Both the position numbers and the translations under genes were made by a program. A stretch of DNA of 64,000 bases from Leptodactylus fallax (Eukaryota > Chordata > Amphibia > Anura > Leptodactylidae), in contig CAMRHE010000156.1 of NCBI GenBank assembly GCA_947044405.1, positions 849,001 through 913,000 of the forward strand. The letters are read 5' to 3'. How positions within the stretch are numbered: position 1 is the stretch's first letter; the number at the start of each line of letters is the position of its first letter. The notes below the pieces were generated by a model that saw only the letters and a list, made by a program, of their open reading frames with translations, did no database searches and was not told the origin of the DNA. Positions 10,256 through 22,201 of this stretch are shown here, in pieces.

Positions 10256-12938
10256 CAATAGAAAGATTACAAAAGGTCACAAATAGAAAAGGAATTACTT
10301 CATTCTGAACATGATGGGACAAGTTTATTTTGGAATAACCACCTGACAGTTTCCCCTTAAATGATAGACGACCAAGCACGGAACCATGGGATACACCACT
10401 GGATACACCACTTATAACTGGCATCCCGTCTGAATAGCAGCAATTCTCCTCCCATTAACTCAGGGACAATTGAGAATTAGAGATAAGTCTGCAGGAGGCA
10501 AAACGGCAATCAATTCCTAAATGCAAGCCATATAGTGTCCAGAAATAGTGTTGTGGTGTCTCACTAGGTGCACTACAAAATGTTTCTCATTATACTCTTC
10601 ATGATTTGTTTTTAAGGTGATATATGCATAGTGTATATATATTGTTAGTGGGGAGCAGATACTTGATTTGACCCACTTAGAGGGTTCTAGAAATGAGGAG
10701 GAGACCAGGAGACTTCTCCAGTCTCATGACAAGGTAAGGAAGTGTGGAGTAAAAAGTAGACTGAGCCAAAACCCTAGCAGACCTGGAGACCATCCAGACA
10801 GCACACTTCTACAAACCACCAGCAGACTCGAGAAAGACACCTTCCCTACTTGGCTTTTGTGATAGAAGAGTGCGTGCCAGGTAAGAATTTGAGGATAAGT
10901 GTTAAATTGGCCTCAGAGCCACGACCCTGTCTACACCACAGGACAGACAGGGCATGCTGCTGATTTACACCCCACAGGGGAATCTGTAGAGACTTAAAAG
11001 GAATTTTCTAAGAGAGAGAGATTAAACAAAGATTAAAGTAGAGACTGCCTCAGCAATTCGAATGCAGACTGCAAATGGCCATTGTACTTCCAAAACTGGA
11101 TGCTGTTCAACTGTATTCTACCTAAAGAAAAAGTTGCAAGTTACCCTGTTTCTGCATACTTTGTGTCTCCTGAGTCTTACTCCTGCACAACCATTATGGA
11201 CACTCAAATTCCTATCATTCTCATGAAGGGTAACTGCAACAAGTACATGCCTCGAGGGAAACACTACCACTGACATCAGGTACACTCAGCACTGCACCAG
11301 CCTAAAAGTGGAGATTGAGGAGTTTGTTGAGTCTTTAGCCTCTGTGACAAGTGCAAGGACTACTTCTCCCATTCCTCTGATCCCCCTCCCCAATGGGTAG
11401 CTGCAGTGCTACTCTTCATGTATGTATATACAGTATGACACTTATTATGAAAATTCATCTGAAAGTCTAAGTAGTGCTTTAAGGGGTTAATGTTCTTAAT
11501 CTTCACCATTTCTAAATATATTCAAGTATGGTAAGTTTGAAAAGAGAAATGAACAATACATATGTATACAATAGCACAGTTATGTCAGTGTTACACTGTA
11601 CCTTATACATTTGAATACCTGGTTCACATTTTGTATGCTAGAATTGTGCAACAGTATGAACTTATGAACCAAACATAATGCTCTTTATATTCACTTAATA
11701 CCAGATATGTTGCTTCTTTTTATGGCTGTATATCAAGCTATATATAAGTTCTTGACCAGCAGATTTGGCTTTTCATATGTACACTAAGGCCTTATTCACA
11801 TGACAATGCTCATGTGACAGCCATTTTTAAAATACGCTGATTTCAGTACGGCTATTGATATATCTAATTTTTAACAGACTGTCAAAAAATTGGACATGTC
11901 TTATTTTTTGCCACTTTGACAGCCACGCAGCCCCAATAGAAGTCAATGGGTTTATTATCAATGGCGATCAAAACAGATTTGCATACAAGTGACAACCATT
12001 GAGCCTTACAGTGTCAGTTAGTCTTCAATTAGTTTTGGACCAAGCCACTAGCCCTTATCAACAGCTGTCTTTTGAAGCACCCACAAGATGCTGATATCTC
12101 CCATAGTAAGCTATGTGTAAATAGGACCTGTCACCAGACTAAAGCTTAAAATTTAACAGATAATGATAATGTGGCATTCATACTGATAACACAGTTTTTT
12201 TGTGTGTTTGTTTCTACACTAACCCAGTTCTGAGATGTCACCCCCATTGTAACTTTGTGCCCATTATGCAAAATACCTGGCATTCTCCATTCGGCGGTGA
12301 CAGTTCTTATTTGGGTTAAATTATTTTATTGGCGGAGCTGGGGAAGTGTCATGCCTAGTTTCAGAATGACCATGACTGGGGGCATGGGTATCTTGCCAAT
12401 ATTAGTCTTACTTTTGGCCCAGAGATGCGAGAATACTTTGGAAAGAATCTCTTGATGGAGGTTGTCACACAATGGTGGTACTGGCCCATTTAGGCAGACC
12501 AGAAGTGAGGGACACCATGCCATCCTCCTGATAAACTAAATGGGCCTTTATGGCATGAATGATGTCTGCTGTCAGCTTTAAAGGGGTAGTGGCACAAACC
12601 AAGGAGCAAGTAACAAAATAATGGCTGGGATGGAGTTGGGGTTCAAGGGTTTTGGAGCTCAAGGGCTACCAGCATTGTGACTGCAGTTCTAACACAACAC
12701 CTCAAGCAATTTTATGAGGACTGCTGTGTCAATGCTACAACTACTCGGGCCTGGACTGCACAAGTTTTCCATGTATATTCTTATGTAACTCGTCAGTCTA
12801 TCTAATCTGTATCCTTGCAAATAACTTCTCTACAGACTCTCCCTTTTTCTGTACTATGTCAGTCAAAGTCACAGAATTTTCAGTAGTTCAGTATTAATTA
12901 TAGTAATTAAATTACAATAGCAACCTCCTTACATTAAC
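10256..12938. other. No gene recognised; minor dispersed repeats
   Basis: Around 11790-12120 there is MITE-like sequence (AAGGCCTTATTCACATGACA and CCAATAGAAGTCAATGGG) of a kind common in amphibian repeats. The rest has no clear reading frame or element ends. Confidence 0.35.
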
Positions 12939-13123
12939 TCATTCAGATTGGACTCTCTCATGATTGTTGGTGTTTTGGGCGATGAGGTAAACTAATACAT
13001 TTCCTGCCTTTGCCATAACTAGACTGTCTAAGTCCATCCACGTACAGTTATAAGTCTTTTGGATCTGAGTCAGTTGTCTAGCAAATGACATAGGTTTTTC
13101 CTCATGGTCAGTAGGGTGACAAT
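12939..13123 (-). pseudogene. Possible gypsy-type RNase H fragment
   Basis: On the minus strand the stretch reads HEEKPMSFARQLTQIQKTY followed by MDLDSLVM. It resembles the EKPIAFASRTLT...EKNYSQIEKEALA segment of Ty3/gypsy RNase H domains, which degrade the RNA of the RNA-DNA hybrid. Only about 60 residues are present. It is cut at 13123 by the insertion of the 13124-16286 element. The similarity is partial and the call tentative. Confidence 0.4.
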
Positions 13124-14150
13124 TGGAGATGAGCGAAGTTTTCAAAAATTCGATTCGGCAACTTCGCCGAATTTTCCGATATGTTTCTATTCGATCCAAA
13201 TTAATTTGTGACGAATAAACAAATATTTCCTGTCTGCAGAGAATCGGGGTGGTCGGGGAGGCGGCAAAATGGCGGATGCCCTTGGATGCTGTGGTCATGC
13301 AGTGTCGGACTGGGATGTCTAGGGCCCACCAGTGGAATTGCTTCTAGGGACCCACCATCAGGACCTCTGCAGATCAGCGTTACCGAGACAGAGCGGCTAA
13401 ATATAATAACATGTTGGGAGCCATGCTGCTCACCTGCCATAACATGTGCACCACTGCACTACCTAAACCTACTGCTACGACCTGTATGGCAAGTGAACAG
13501 CGTGGCTCCTAGAATTGTTACCATTACCTGTAGATCATCATTACATCGCAGATGTAATATTGATAGCCTATCCTAAGCACAGGCCATCAATATTAGAAAG
13601 ATGGATAAATACTTTGAAAAGGATGTCCAGGAATTGGTGGAACCCATGTCCCGTGCAGGAGGTGTAAAATAAAAAATAATTAAGAAACCATACTCACCTG
13701 ACCACAGCATTCCGTTGTCCGCTGCCAGTGTCCATTCAGTCTCGGGCCAGCACCTCCTTACTGGGAGTCCTGCACCTCATGGGACCGCTAAGACCAATTA
13801 GGTACAAGATTTCCAGAAATGAGGCGCCACCATGAGACCGAACAGACACAGGCAGGGGACAACGGGGTGCTGGAAACAGGTGAGTATACTTTTTTGAATT
13901 TTTTTTTATTTTTACACCTCCCTGGCGGCCGCCACTGTGATCGCTCCAGTTTATGGACAACCTCTTATAAGGGGTTGTCTGGGCCAAATTTTTTTATGGC
14001 CACTTCACTGGTCCCCCCATACAGTGGCCTCTTCACTGGTCCCCCATACTGTATGGGGAACAGTGATGGGGCCATTATATTGTGTAGGAGCAGTGATGGG
14101 GGCTAACATTCTGTGGAGGGTGGGACATTAAACTGTGTGATGCATATTAA

Positions 14151-14514
14151 AGGGATTGTCCAGGGTTAATCTATTTTATGGCCTATGCTCAGGATAGGCC
14201 ATAAATACCTGATCGGTAGGAGGCTGACACATGACCCCATCAGCTGTATGGAGCCAACACAGGGCCGGAAGCAGAAAGCTCCATCCGCTGTACAGCTCAG
14301 CTCCTACTGACTTCAATAAGTGCTGAGATGCAGTGAAGGTGCCCGGCTAATATACGGTAGACAGAGCTTTCTGCTTCTGGCCCATATTGTGTACAGGACG
14401 GGCGCTGGAAGTGGCTCCGTACAGCTGATTGGTCCAGGGTCAGCCCCATACAGATCAGGTATCTATGGCCTATCCTGAGGATAAACCATAACAAATTATG
14501 CCTGGACAACCCCT
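14151..14514. mobile_element. TTAA-flanked MITE (364 bp)
   Basis: TTAA at 14147-14150 and 14515-14518. The ends are AGGGATTGTCCAGGGTTAAT and, on the other strand, AGGGGTTGTCCAGGCATAAT. Just inside, TGGCCTATGCTCAGGATAGG pairs with CCTATCCTGAGGATAAACCA. Probably piggyBac-related and non-autonomous. Confidence 0.8.
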
Positions 14515-14546
14515 TTAATATATCCCCCTAATGCACCACACTTTAA

Positions 14547-14942
14547 AGAGGTTGTCCAATATAATTTTTTTTCTTTTTTATAATTAGTCTGGGGGGAGGT
14601 GAACCCCTCCCCCAAAAAAACAAAAACATACTCACCTATCTCCGGTCCTCCAGTGTCAGCAGGTCCCAGCATGGCCAAGTCCTGCAGCTCCGCTGTCTTC
14701 TTTTTGCCGGAAGTCCTCACTGGCTGTGACGTCACAGGTCCCTTCCTTTAGGCCGCTGATTGGCCTCAGGGGTCACGTGACATCACAGGTAGTCACAAGC
14801 AGGGGGTACGTGCGCTGGAAGAAAACAGAGCTGCAGGCTAAACCACGCTGGGAGACACTGGGGACAGGAGAGAAAGTTTTTGTTTTGTTTTTTCACCTGT
14901 GTAATTAAAAAAAAAAAAAAAATGTTATTCTGCACAACCCCT
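14547..14942. mobile_element. TTAA-flanked MITE (396 bp)
   Basis: TTAA at 14543-14546 and 14943-14946. The ends are AGAGGTTGTCC and, on the other strand, AGGGGTTGTGC. It lies only 28 bp downstream of the preceding MITE. The inside has GC-rich sequence and poly-A/T tracts and no reading frame. Confidence 0.65.
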
Positions 14943-15003
14943 TTAATGTCCCCCAGGCTATTGGCCTCCATTAGTTATCATTTTGCCAATGCAAATGCAT
15001 CGG

Positions 15004-15920
15004 CAGAGGCGTAACTAAGGTCTTGTGGGCAAACTTTTGTCCGGGGCCCCCTACTCCCTCCCTAGAGAGAATTCTTGATAGTGACAGTTACGATACGGTA
15101 CAGCGATAGTGCTCACAACTGCGGTTATCAAGAATATGGTGAGTGAGCAGCGCCCGGCATGTAAACAATACTGGGACAGTATAATATGCTCCACAGTGGC
15201 CCCCACACAGCATGATTTGCTCCGCAGTGGCCCCCACACAGCATTATATGCCCCGCAGTGGCCCCCACACAGCATTATATGCTCCGCAGTGGCTCTCACA
15301 CAGCATTATATGCTCCGCAGTGGCCCCCACACAGCATTATATGCTCCGCAGTGGCCCCCCACACAGCATTATATGCTCTGCAGTGGCCCCCACACAGCTT
15401 TATATGCTCTGCAGTTGCACCCACACAGCATTATATGCCCACAGTCCCACCCCCCAGAGCCAGTGCTATTATTATACTCTTGTCTTACCTATCTGGGGCA
15501 TCCTGCTCCGTCCTGCTGTCTTTCCCATCTTCCTCGGTCCCCACGTCCCGTGCCCCAGACGTCACCACTGGGGCCTTTGATTGGACCTCTATGGTCACGT
15601 CGGGTGTGATCACGTCATTACGCCGGCGCGCCCATGTCACCACTGGGGCCTAACCACAGGCCCCTGCAGTGAGGCCGGAAAAGTGCCGGAGACGATTCTG
15701 AGCCCAGGATAGCCAGGTGAGTATTTTTTTTTTATTTTTTGTCACGTTCCCTTTGCTGGCATACCCTTTTCATTAATAATAGGTATAGCGTTCAGGGAAC
15801 CAGGCTATCGCCGACCACTATCATGGTAGTCCGGGGCCCCGGCCACTTCCACCTGGCCACGGGCCCCATACCCTTCTGGTCACGGTCGCAGCCCCTGCGA
15901 CCACGATCCTTACGCCACTG
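15004..15920. mobile_element. Nested non-autonomous hAT (917 bp)
   Basis: The left end CAGAGGCGTAACTAAGG is mirrored by the right end CCTTACGCCACTG. Flanks TGCATCGG and TCTATTGG are diverged copies of one 8-mer. The older related element at 9341-9467 has a single uninterrupted GGCATTGG at the same place, which serves as an empty site. The insertion split the palindrome of the host hAT. Confidence 0.75.
15181..15445. repeat. 31-bp tandem repeat array
   Basis: About eight units of CAGTGGCCCCCACACAGCAT followed by TATATGCTCCG. The repeat makes long open frames with a repeated peptide in several frames, which should not be taken as genes. The reverse complement of this unit forms the arrays at 20183 and 40239. 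Confidence 0.88.
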
Positions 15921-16294
15921 TCTATTGGTCAGGGGCCCGATCGGGATGGTCAGGGGCCTGATTGGGCCCCTGACCGTCCCGATCAGATCCCTGACCTTTG
16001 CATTGGCAAAATGAGGACTAAATATAGTCTCGGGGCCCATTCATGTCTCTCTCTCTCTCTCCAGCACGGACAACTTTTATTCATGTGGAAGGATCTGCTA
16101 ACAAGCAAAGACACACCTACCCAATCACATCACTAGAGAATATCTTGTGACCATCTGATGTCACAAAGGTCCTTACTAAATATTCATTACCGCGAAGCAT
16201 CAGGAAATCCAGATTCCATGCGAATCGAAGATTTCCTGAAATTTGGATCGAATTCCACTTCTGCAGCTTCGATTCACTCATCTCTATTGACAAT

Positions 16295-17059
16295 GCGTTC
16301 TATAGAAAAAAATAAAAATTAGTTTTATTTGAAGTCTCACCCTCTATAATTGTTAGAAATAACGATCTGTAATATCCTTTAAAAGATCGTTTCTTTTGGT
16401 TGTGTTTAAAAGGTGGCTCAGTGTTAGCCTTTGAACATGTAATCGCCGTTAAAATAGGATTTGGGTAGTTTTAATATTGAGCAGCAATAAGGGCCCCACC
16501 GCTCCTTGAAACTCTCCAATTTACTTATTTGTAATGTGTAAAGAATATTTCATATTATTATTAGTTTATTTTTCCTGTTTCAATGTAAACTTGCTACATT
16601 ACAGACAACATTCAGTATTATTCACTGTTTTAGGTAACACAAATCTCTAAACATTTACGCAGCAGCCTACATCACTCCCACAATGTGTCTTTTACTGTCT
16701 ATTTAAATTTTTGCCTGAAACTCACTTACTTTAATTTATAATAGTAATTTGCAAGTTTTGACGTGCGATATTAGGGTGATTTGCAGAACATATGAAAATT
16801 TATTGAAATGTTGGTTGATGGCTGATATTTAGGCAGCGCACACGTTTAGTCACCGTTGTCAGAAAAAATGGTGTCTTCGAATTGCAGCGTTAGATGAATT
16901 TGGTTAATTCGTGGGACAGTAGACAGTATTACCGGTTGTAAACTGTTGTCGAATCGGCAGGTGTTGGCCCAGTTTTATTTCTTGCACTGTACAGAATCAC
17001 AACCACCATGTACTAGTGCTGCTGTCACAGCCAACGAAGTACTTCAGTTCTGAGAAAAA
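16295..17059. other. Nothing recognised upstream of a broken frame
   Basis: AT-rich sequence. It may be the upstream part of the repeat carrying the frame at 17060, because the same frame continues upstream for several codons beyond a stop at about 17050. Confidence 0.3.
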
Positions 17060-17695
17060 GTGAGCATCCCAACAAGACAACAATATCACGTGATCAGTAA
17101 GGTGAAGTGTCTGTTTTGTCAATGGAAGAGTCTCAAGAAGAATGCTAAACAGCGAACCAAAACCCAAGAATCCAAGGAGAAGGAATTCGTTAATAAACTT
17201 GAAGATTTGTTTGATGTCGCTCATGCTGATGCCATGAAACTTATAAAACTTCATGAAGACCGTGTTTTCTTGCTTGCTCAAAGAGAAAAAGGTTGTCGTG
17301 GAAACATGGGACTATTAGACAGAAAGCTGGCCAAGGTCGAGGAAAGAAGATTTATGATAGAATTACAGTCAGAGAAACAAAGAAAAAAGGAAACTGAGTG
17401 AGTTCAGCAGTCGACAGCATCTGCTTTCAGCAGACACCTGTGGTACCTCAGTGAGATTATGGTGGGTCTAGCTTTTTTTGACAGTGAGGTTCCAACAACA
17501 GAAAAGGTTGAGATGGTACTGGTTCTGCAGAAGGAAAGCAACGATGACTGCTCAACTTGTCTGCAGCTTGCCGGATACTTTGTGTCACACAAGAAGCTTT
17601 ATCACTTCTTATCGTCCAACACAAAAAAAAATGTTCGTTGCACTGGAAATAAACTAAGATTTTCTTCATCAAGATCCTTGTCTGTGGCACACTAA
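17060..17695 (+). pseudogene. Degenerate reading frame of unrecognised family
   Basis: One frame stays open from 17060 to 17695 apart from one TGA at 17399-17401. The first part (about 113 residues) is basic and helical, with FCQWKSLKK, then DLFDVAHADAMKLIKLHEDR, then REKGCRGNMGLLDRKLAK. The second part reads MVGLAFFDSEVPTTEKVEMV. There is no ATG near the start and stops lie just upstream. The intronless, decayed state and the repeat-rich setting suggest a mobile-element or processed gene. I do not recognise the family and assign no function. Confidence 0.45.
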
Positions 17696-17954
17696 TGCAA
17701 GTTATATCAATGCATCCTCAAAAGTTGGCGGATTGAAAATCGTGAATGATGCCGCAGAACTCTATTGCACTCATGAGTACATTCAATTTGTCACTGAGCA
17801 CTCAAGAAGACCAGAAACAGTTTATTCTCCAGTGTGAAGAGAAGCATCGCCATGACCTTCCTGAACCAAATAAAGCGTGTTTCGCAAAAAAAAGTGAAAC
17901 TAAAACCGCTTTAAAATTGTTCATTTACTTTGCTGCAAGACATTCATTACAAAT

Positions 17955-18185
17955 AATTGTTAGTTATTTTATTTATTTATTTATTTATTATTTATTATGC
18001 TTACTTAGATAGCGCCATCATATTCCGCAGTGCTTTACAGACATTGTCAGTCACTGTTCCATATAGAGCTCACAATCCACATTCCCTATCAGTATGTCTT
18101 TGGAGTGTGGGAGGAAACCGGAGTACCCGGAGGAAACCCATGCAAACACAGGGAGAACATACAAACTCCTTGCAGTTTTGTGATG
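17955..18185. repeat. Dispersed repeat with GTGGGAGGAAACCGGAG motif
   Basis: A TTTA repeat leads into AGCGCCATCATATTCCGCAG, then GTGTGGGAGGAAACCGGAGT and ACCCGGAGGAAACCCATGCA. This phrase is a very widespread interspersed repeat in fish and amphibian genomes. Its superfamily is not asserted here. Confidence 0.6.
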
Positions 18186-18246
18186 ATTGAGCCACAAAAC
18201 AATGATACAAAATTTTGTGTATATTACAATCATACCAAAGGAAATA

Positions 18247-19182
18247 CCATATTTTTCGGACTATAAGACGCACTTTTTTTCCCCCAAATTTGGGAGGAAA
18301 ATGGGGGGTGCGTCTTATGGTCCAAAAGTGGGTGTTGGGGAAGGGGGGGGTTGGAGGAGCAGGGTCGCAGCATCGCCCCAGAGGGGCGGTGTGCGGGCCC
18401 TGGGATCGGAGAAGCAGGTGTCAGTGAACCCATCCCCGTCTGTAAAGATGATGGCGGCTGCTCTGCTGCAGAGCAGCAGCCATAGCTACCGGGTCTCACA
18501 CTGGACAGTGCAGACTCGGAGCTAATGCCTGCGATCAGACTCCAGTCCAGACTCCCGCGCGGCGAGATCACAGGAGCCAACCTGTTCTTGTGACAGCCGG
18601 GAGCCTTATAATATAATAATAATATACAGGGATCAAGCCCCCTAAGGGGGGCTAATAAAATAGTAAAAAAAAAAAAAAAAAAGTTAAAAAAATATAAAAA
18701 AAATAAATAAATGTTCTAAATCACCCCCCTTTCCCTAGAATACATATAAAAGTAGAAAATGACTGTGAAACACATACACATTAGGTATCCCTGTGTCCGA
18801 AAATGCCCGGTGTACAAACTTAAAAATATTTTTCCTGTAAGGTGAATGTTATAGCGGGAAAAAAAAAATCAAAAGTGCCGAACTGCTGTTTTTTTCACTG
18901 TTTCACCTTTGATTTGAATAAAAAGTGATCTAAGCAATAGACATTCTCCAAAATGGTATAACTAAAAAGAACATCTGGCTCTGCAAAAAAAAACACCCTA
19001 TGCCTCCCTGTACAGCGGCAGGTTCACCTGTCAATGTGGCCTTGCAGCTGTTGCAAAACTACAACTCCCATATATTAAATATTTCACCAATTTTTGCTTC
19101 AAATTTTTTTTTCCCTATTTTCCTCCTCTAAAACCTAGGTGTGTGTTATGGTCCGGTGCGTTTTATAGTCCGAAAAATACGG
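18247..19182. mobile_element. TA-flanked non-autonomous transposon (936 bp)
   Basis: The left end is CCATATTTTTCGGACTATAA; the right end on the other strand is CCGTATTTTTCGGACTATAA. TA dinucleotides flank both (18245-18246, 19183-19184). The inverted repeats continue into GACGCAC. No transposase is present. Internal sequence around 18600-19010 is shared with the TTAA-type elements at 25962-27171 and 52500-53417, so it is composite. TA duplication suggests the Tc1/mariner superfamily. Confidence 0.8.
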
Positions 19183-19452
19183 TAATTCTCAGGGGTGAGA
19201 TTTAAAAATTTGCACAAAAATTTTTTGACTGTCATCCTAATGGTCAGGTAACTGTTTCAACAGTTGGTCAAATGGACTTCAGGGGCAATACTCAGCTACA
19301 GTCACAGTCTGTGTAAGCAATGACCTAGGTCACAGGTGTCAAACACAAGGCCCGCGGGCCAAATCCGACCCGTTGCCTACTGTTATCCGGCCCGGCACTT
19401 AGCTGGCCCGCAGGGCCGCGGCATTTTTTATTGTCTAAGTACATTATGTAAT

Positions 19453-19527
19453 GTAAACCAGCCCAGGACAGGCCGCTTAAAAAAAAAAAAAACAAAGCTA
19501 CGCGATACCTGTCCTGGGCTGGTTTAC
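19453..19527. repeat. Hairpin with 20-bp perfect arms
   Basis: GTAAACCAGCCCAGGACAGG at 19453-19472 pairs with its exact complement at 19508-19527 around an A-rich loop. The same hairpin with 24-bp arms is at 39502-39580. Confidence 0.92.
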
Positions 19528-19832
19528 AAGACCTCTGCATGTCAGCGCAGGCGGTGATACAGTGACGTCATCGCGCATCCTACGCTGACAAGAAGAGGAG
19601 GCGGCTGCATCAAGACATCGCAGGTAAGTGAAGATAAGTTTTTTTTTATATATATAAATAGGCCGTTGCCTGCTGGAGTATCCCCGGCACGTAACGGCCT
19701 ATTTACTTACCGATCCCCGCTGCTGGTCGTGGCCGCCCCCGCTTCCCCTTCTGCTATGGGACGCAGAAGCGGCTGTGTGCAGGAGCGGGGATGGTAAGTG
19801 AGGCCGCGGCCGGCGAACCCCATCAAATACTA

Positions 19833-20167
19833 CTATTATTATACTCCGGGGGGCTTTTCAGACCCCGGAGTATAATAATCGGAGACCCCGGGGACGTGAT
19901 AAACATAAAAACCAGAGTTACTCACCTCTCCGGCGATCCGATGCTGCTCCCAGCCGGCTTCGGCCTTCTTTGGTGACATCCCAGGCGTCACGTGAGCCAG
20001 GCCGACGTCATTATGTCGCGACGCCGGTCTGTGCGACATTGAAGAAGGCCGAACGCAGGGAGCGCACCGGGGCCCAGGTAAGTAAAACTGGTTTTTATGT
20101 TTGTCACCACCTGGGTCTCCGATCATTATACTCTGGGGTCTGAAAAGACCCCAGAGTATAATAATAG
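19833..20167. repeat. Foldback cassette, copy A (335 bp)
   Basis: Both ends carry an inverted repeat of about 75 bp whose outer 40-45 bp is itself a palindrome (TATTATACTCCGGGG paired with CCCCGGAGTATAATA around CTTTTCAGA). The middle is GC-rich. Copies B (22811-23141) and C (39901-40227) have the same layout. It could be a foldback MITE or a standing part of the hAT core. Confidence 0.82.
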
Positions 20168-20182
20168 TTCATGGGTGGGGGG

Positions 20183-20556
20183 GTCACTATGGGGCATAAT
20201 ACCATGTGCAGGGGCCACTATGCACTATAATACCATTTGCAGGGGCCACTATGGGGCATAATACCAATGCAGGGGCCACTAAGGAGCAAAATACTGATTG
20301 CAGGGGTCACTATGGAGCATAATAACGTGTGCAGGGGCCACTATGGAGCATAATACCAATGCAGGGGCCACTCTGGAGCATAATACCGTGTGCAGGGGCA
20401 ACTATTGAGCATAATACCGTGTGCAGGGGCAACTATGGAGCATAATACCGTGTGCAGGGGCAACTATGGAGCATAATACCGTGTGCAGGGGCCGCTGTGG
20501 GGCGTAATACCGTGTGCAGAGGCAACTATAGAGCATAATACCGTTTGCAGGGGTAA
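20183..20556. repeat. About 31-bp tandem repeat array (about 12 units)
   Basis: Units of the form GCAGGGGCCACTATGGAGCA plus TAATACCGTGT. It is the reverse-complement relative of the 15181 array and directly follows the foldback cassette. Confidence 0.88.
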
Positions 20557-20845
20557 ACAGTATTTGTATAGTGCTTAATTTTTTATATATTCAGAAAAGG
20601 ATGAAGATAGAATGTAACATGCCAATGTCTTAGGTTTTAACAATACATTATGTTCTTCCTGGTTGACCTCAAAGGGCTGATTGTAACAGTAGTAATGTAC
20701 AAATGTAACTACTGCTTAATAGCTCACTTAACTGTTAAGGAGAAGTTACTTTTATACATGTGTAAAATAATCTTGGCACTTCAAGGTACCCCGTGAGGCT
20801 GAAGAGGCCCCCGGAGAAAATGAGTTTGACACCCCTGACCTAGGT

Positions 20846-22201
20846 GGTCCCTTAGTGTCACTCTGGTCAGGTGGGACTGAAATTTCTGACAGTGGTATCT
20901 GGTACAGAGGGGTCACCCTGCCTGATTCTGATCCCCAGTCAGTATCTCCCTCATCTCCAGTCTGGTCTAAGGTCTTATAGGTATTATTTCCGTGATCCTG
21001 TTTCTGAGGGGTAGAGATCGTAGGGAGTCATAACAGGCATAAATAGAGTGCTCAGGTCTGGGAGTCCCACAAGCCGAAAAAGTCTCTTGGCAGTCAGGGT
21101 TTTGCTGTCCGCAACATCTACAAGTCCATCCATCTGGTCCACTATAGGGTGGAGGCCTTTGGTCAAATTTAATTGTCTTAAGGAAAATTATATTTACACT
21201 CTATCACCAATTGTAGTCCCTGCAAATCATCAATGAGCCACTTCCTCAGACACTTTTTGCCATTCACACGCCATTTTAGTAAAGCCAACCAAAAATATTG
21301 TTCATTTCAGAACTGTTTCCATTTTTCAACATCCAAATATCCACATGCATTCATGCCAGTATTTTTCAATATTTTCTTACATCCCATGACTGCATCCTTT
21401 CCTGCACATTCTTTCACAACCTTCTTAGCGGTCTTGCCCTCAAGACTACCCTGTCGCTGTTTACCTTGTGAATGACTCACTTTTTTACCTGGGACTATAA
21501 CCCAGAGACAAAAGGGCCCATTCTACAATGATGGCCTGCTGCAGACAAGTTCAGGCTCTTAGTAGCTGCATGGCCACCTTGAATCAGTAGCATGTCTACT
21601 GGGAAACTTTTGAAATAATTTTTAAGAACCCTTGTGATCAACCAAAGTACAAATACAACAACCGGAATGCTATAGAGAACCAGAATAAAAATCTCATACT
21701 GTTAAGCACGATTCATACCAGTTCTAGGAGGGACTCCCAAAAAAAATGAGGTGTAGGGACTGTGCTTCACCAAAGATGCTTTATTATACTCAAATAACAC
21801 AACGCGTTTCGGGGAAATCTAGTCCCCTTTATCGAGTGTACATGAGACTAGACATAAAAACAATTGGATACAAATGTAAAAGTCAATATTTATAAACAAA
21901 AACTGGCAATAATAATAACATTATTAATTAAAATAGCAGAAAATGTCTCCTGAAGTAATATTGTCATAAATAAATAAATATACTAAAAAACAACTAAAAC
22001 AAATGAACTGACAACTTCAATCGTATAAAAAAGAGTGATCAGTGAAAAGAGCTTTTAGAATCAAAATGCTCACAGAAATGGATAGTAAATATACATAAAA
22101 TTGTTGTTCTTGTTGTTGTTGTTTTTATTTTTCTATTGAGTCATACCAGTTCTAGAGACACATCACACTCACATTTGCACAGTTCACCAAAGCGAACACA
22201 G
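20846..22201. other. Nothing certain; one dispersed-repeat fragment
   Basis: Around 21765-21845 is a stretch containing AACGCGTTTCGGGGAAATCT and AGTCCCCTTTATCGAG. A similar phrase is repeated in many amphibian sequences. The remainder shows no gene or element ends. Confidence 0.35.

Larger units (their letters stand above)
13300..16041. mobile_element. hAT element of the CAGTGTCGGACTGG family, right end lost
   Basis: It begins CAGTGTCGGACTGGGATGTC and follows the element at 6288-9522 through most of its internal sequence. At about 16041 it stops after GGGGCCCA, before the terminal CCAGTCCG end, and continues as TTCATGTC and a TC repeat. It sits inside the 13124 element and holds two MITEs and another hAT. 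Confidence 0.8.
13124..16286. mobile_element. Outer DNA transposon with TAGAGATGAG-type ends
   Basis: The left end is TGGAGATGAGCGAAG; the right end read on the other strand is TAGAGATGAGTGAATCG. Flanking 8-mers are GTGACAAT (13116-13123) and TTGACAAT (16287-16294), 7 of 8 identical, which fits a hAT-size duplication. Its own sequence is only about 175 bp on the left and 245 bp on the right; the remainder is a nested hAT. No transposase is present. Confidence 0.65.
19331..20837. mobile_element. Non-autonomous hAT, TGTCAAAC-type ends (1507 bp)
   Basis: The left end is CACAGGTGTCAAAC; the right end on the other strand is CAGGGGTGTCAAACTCATTT. The 8-bp duplication ACCTAGGT is perfect (19323-19330 and 20838-20845). 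Inside are a 20-bp perfect hairpin, a 335-bp foldback cassette and a tandem array. There is no transposase. The core is shared with the hAT at 39421 and the fragment at 22202, although those have different ends. Confidence 0.9.

Noticed and set aside
12255..12662. Short open frames on both strands that might be retroviral or gypsy coding sequence near the RNase H-like remnant
   Set aside because: No recognisable protease, polymerase or integrase motif in any frame.
15109..15653. Three overlapping plus-strand open frames of 122-166 residues with repeated histidine-rich peptides
   Set aside because: They are translations of the 31-bp tandem array in different frames; a 31-bp unit cycles through all frames and lacks stops by chance.
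21790..21850. Possible hammerhead ribozyme on the minus strand (stem GGGGA...TTCCCC followed by GAAAC)
   Set aside because: The conserved CTGATGA core is not intact (CTCGATAA) and no partner for stem III with a cleavage triplet was found nearby.
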